From Nitrospinota bacterium (lineage in GTDB: Bacteria; Nitrospinota_A; UBA7883; JACRLM01): a stretch of DNA of 5,626 nucleotides. The stretch is from contig JADGAO010000207.1 in NCBI GenBank assembly GCA_015231995.1, positions 1 to 5,626 of the forward strand, given 5' to 3'. Positions 5,422 through 5,626 of this stretch are shown here, in pieces; position 1 is the stretch's first letter, and every line of letters begins with the position of its first letter. The notes beneath the pieces were generated by a model, which worked only from the letters and a program-made list of their open reading frames with translations, was not told where the DNA came from and did not search any database. The position numbers were made by a program, and so were the translations under genes.

Positions 5422-5626
5422 ATGTCATACGAATGGTTTGTCAGCCTGCGTTACCTGAAGGCCAAGCGCAAGCAGACTTTTATATCGCTCATCACCTGGA
5501 TATCCATACTTGGCGTGGCCGTGGGCGTGACCGCGCTTATCGTGGTGCTTGCGGTGATGACGGGGATGCAGGAGGATTTGAAGAAAAAAATCCTCGGCGC
5601 AAACTCGCACATCGTCGTCACCCACT
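5422..5626 (+). CDS. LolC/LolE-type lipoprotein-releasing ABC transporter permease, N-terminal part (cut by window edge)
   Basis: The first 68 codons of a rightward gene. LolC/LolE permeases, with the ATPase LolD, sit in the inner membrane and release lipoproteins to the carrier LolA for transport to the outer membrane. The start reads MSYEWFVSLRYLKAKRKQTF, matching the family's hallmark N-terminus (F-x-x-x-L-R-Y-L-x-A-K-R-K-Q-T-F-I-S-L-I-T), followed by the first transmembrane helix (about 21-47, through L-A-V-M-T-G-M) and the beginning of the periplasmic domain (E-D-L-K-x-K-I-L-G-x-x-S-H-I). That match fixes ATG 5422, although no Shine-Dalgarno sequence precedes it. Many diderms outside the gammaproteobacteria carry a single LolC/E-like permease, so C versus E cannot be decided. 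It is 112 nt from the activator gene and probably an independent housekeeping unit. Membrane orientation is by family knowledge. Confidence 0.92.
   Translation, partial: MSYEWFVSLRYLKAKRKQTFISLITWISILGVAVGVTALIVVLAVMTGMQEDLKKKILGANSHIVVTH

Noticed and set aside
1..5626. CRISPR arrays, tRNA or rRNA genes, insertion sequences, attachment sites
   Set aside because: Read on both strands; no regularly spaced repeats, tRNA-like cloverleaf, transposase motifs or terminal inverted repeats were seen. The window is almost filled by coding sequence.

Overview
The window looks like a signal-transduction locus from a Gram-negative (diderm) bacterium with moderately high GC. Support for a diderm comes from the start of a LolC/LolE-type lipoprotein-releasing permease at the right edge. 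The style of the signalling proteins (receiver-fused kinase, receiver-TPR protein, RsbW-like ATPase, NtrC-type regulator) is common in deltaproteobacterial, Nitrospirota and Nitrospinota-like lineages. That placement is an inference from protein character only; no marker gene for taxonomy is present.

Layout. A leftward (minus-strand) gene cluster fills positions 1-3696. In transcription order it contains an RsbW/SpoIIAB-type ATPase (3696-3076), a histidine kinase with an N-terminal receiver domain and no other sensor (3051-1852), a receiver-TPR protein (1846-278) and the first 57 codons of a CheW adaptor (172-1, cut by the window edge). Gaps of 24 and 5 nt, with the third gene's ribosome binding site inside the end of the kinase gene, indicate an operon. 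The 105-nt gap before cheW holds a perfect 7-bp stem-loop. Facing away from this cluster across a 215-bp divergent intergenic region is a rightward NtrC-family sigma-54 activator (3912-5309: receiver, AAA+, Fis-type HTH). A separate rightward gene, the lolC/lolE-like permease, begins at 5422 and runs off the window.

How the genes may work together. The kinase can in principle receive phosphate on its own receiver and pass phosphate to the receiver-TPR protein and/or the NtrC-type regulator. The RsbW-like protein suggests a partner-switching branch (binding of an antagonist or sigma factor), but no STAS protein or sigma factor lies in the window. CheW links the cluster to a chemosensory array whose other genes are presumably further left. 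These connections are inferred from domain content and gene order.

The most notable non-coding element is the divergent intergenic region. It carries a 10-bp palindrome, two overlapping 7-bp-arm inverted repeats sharing a central arm, a 13-bp direct repeat (12/13 identical) with a 34-bp period, and a 10-bp direct repeat with a 31-bp period, all within about 90 bp upstream of the activator. No convincing -24/-12 sigma-54 promoter was found in any intergenic gap. I did not find a clear-cut novel system; the components belong to known families, and the novelty, if any, is in their combination and in the intergenic repeat array.
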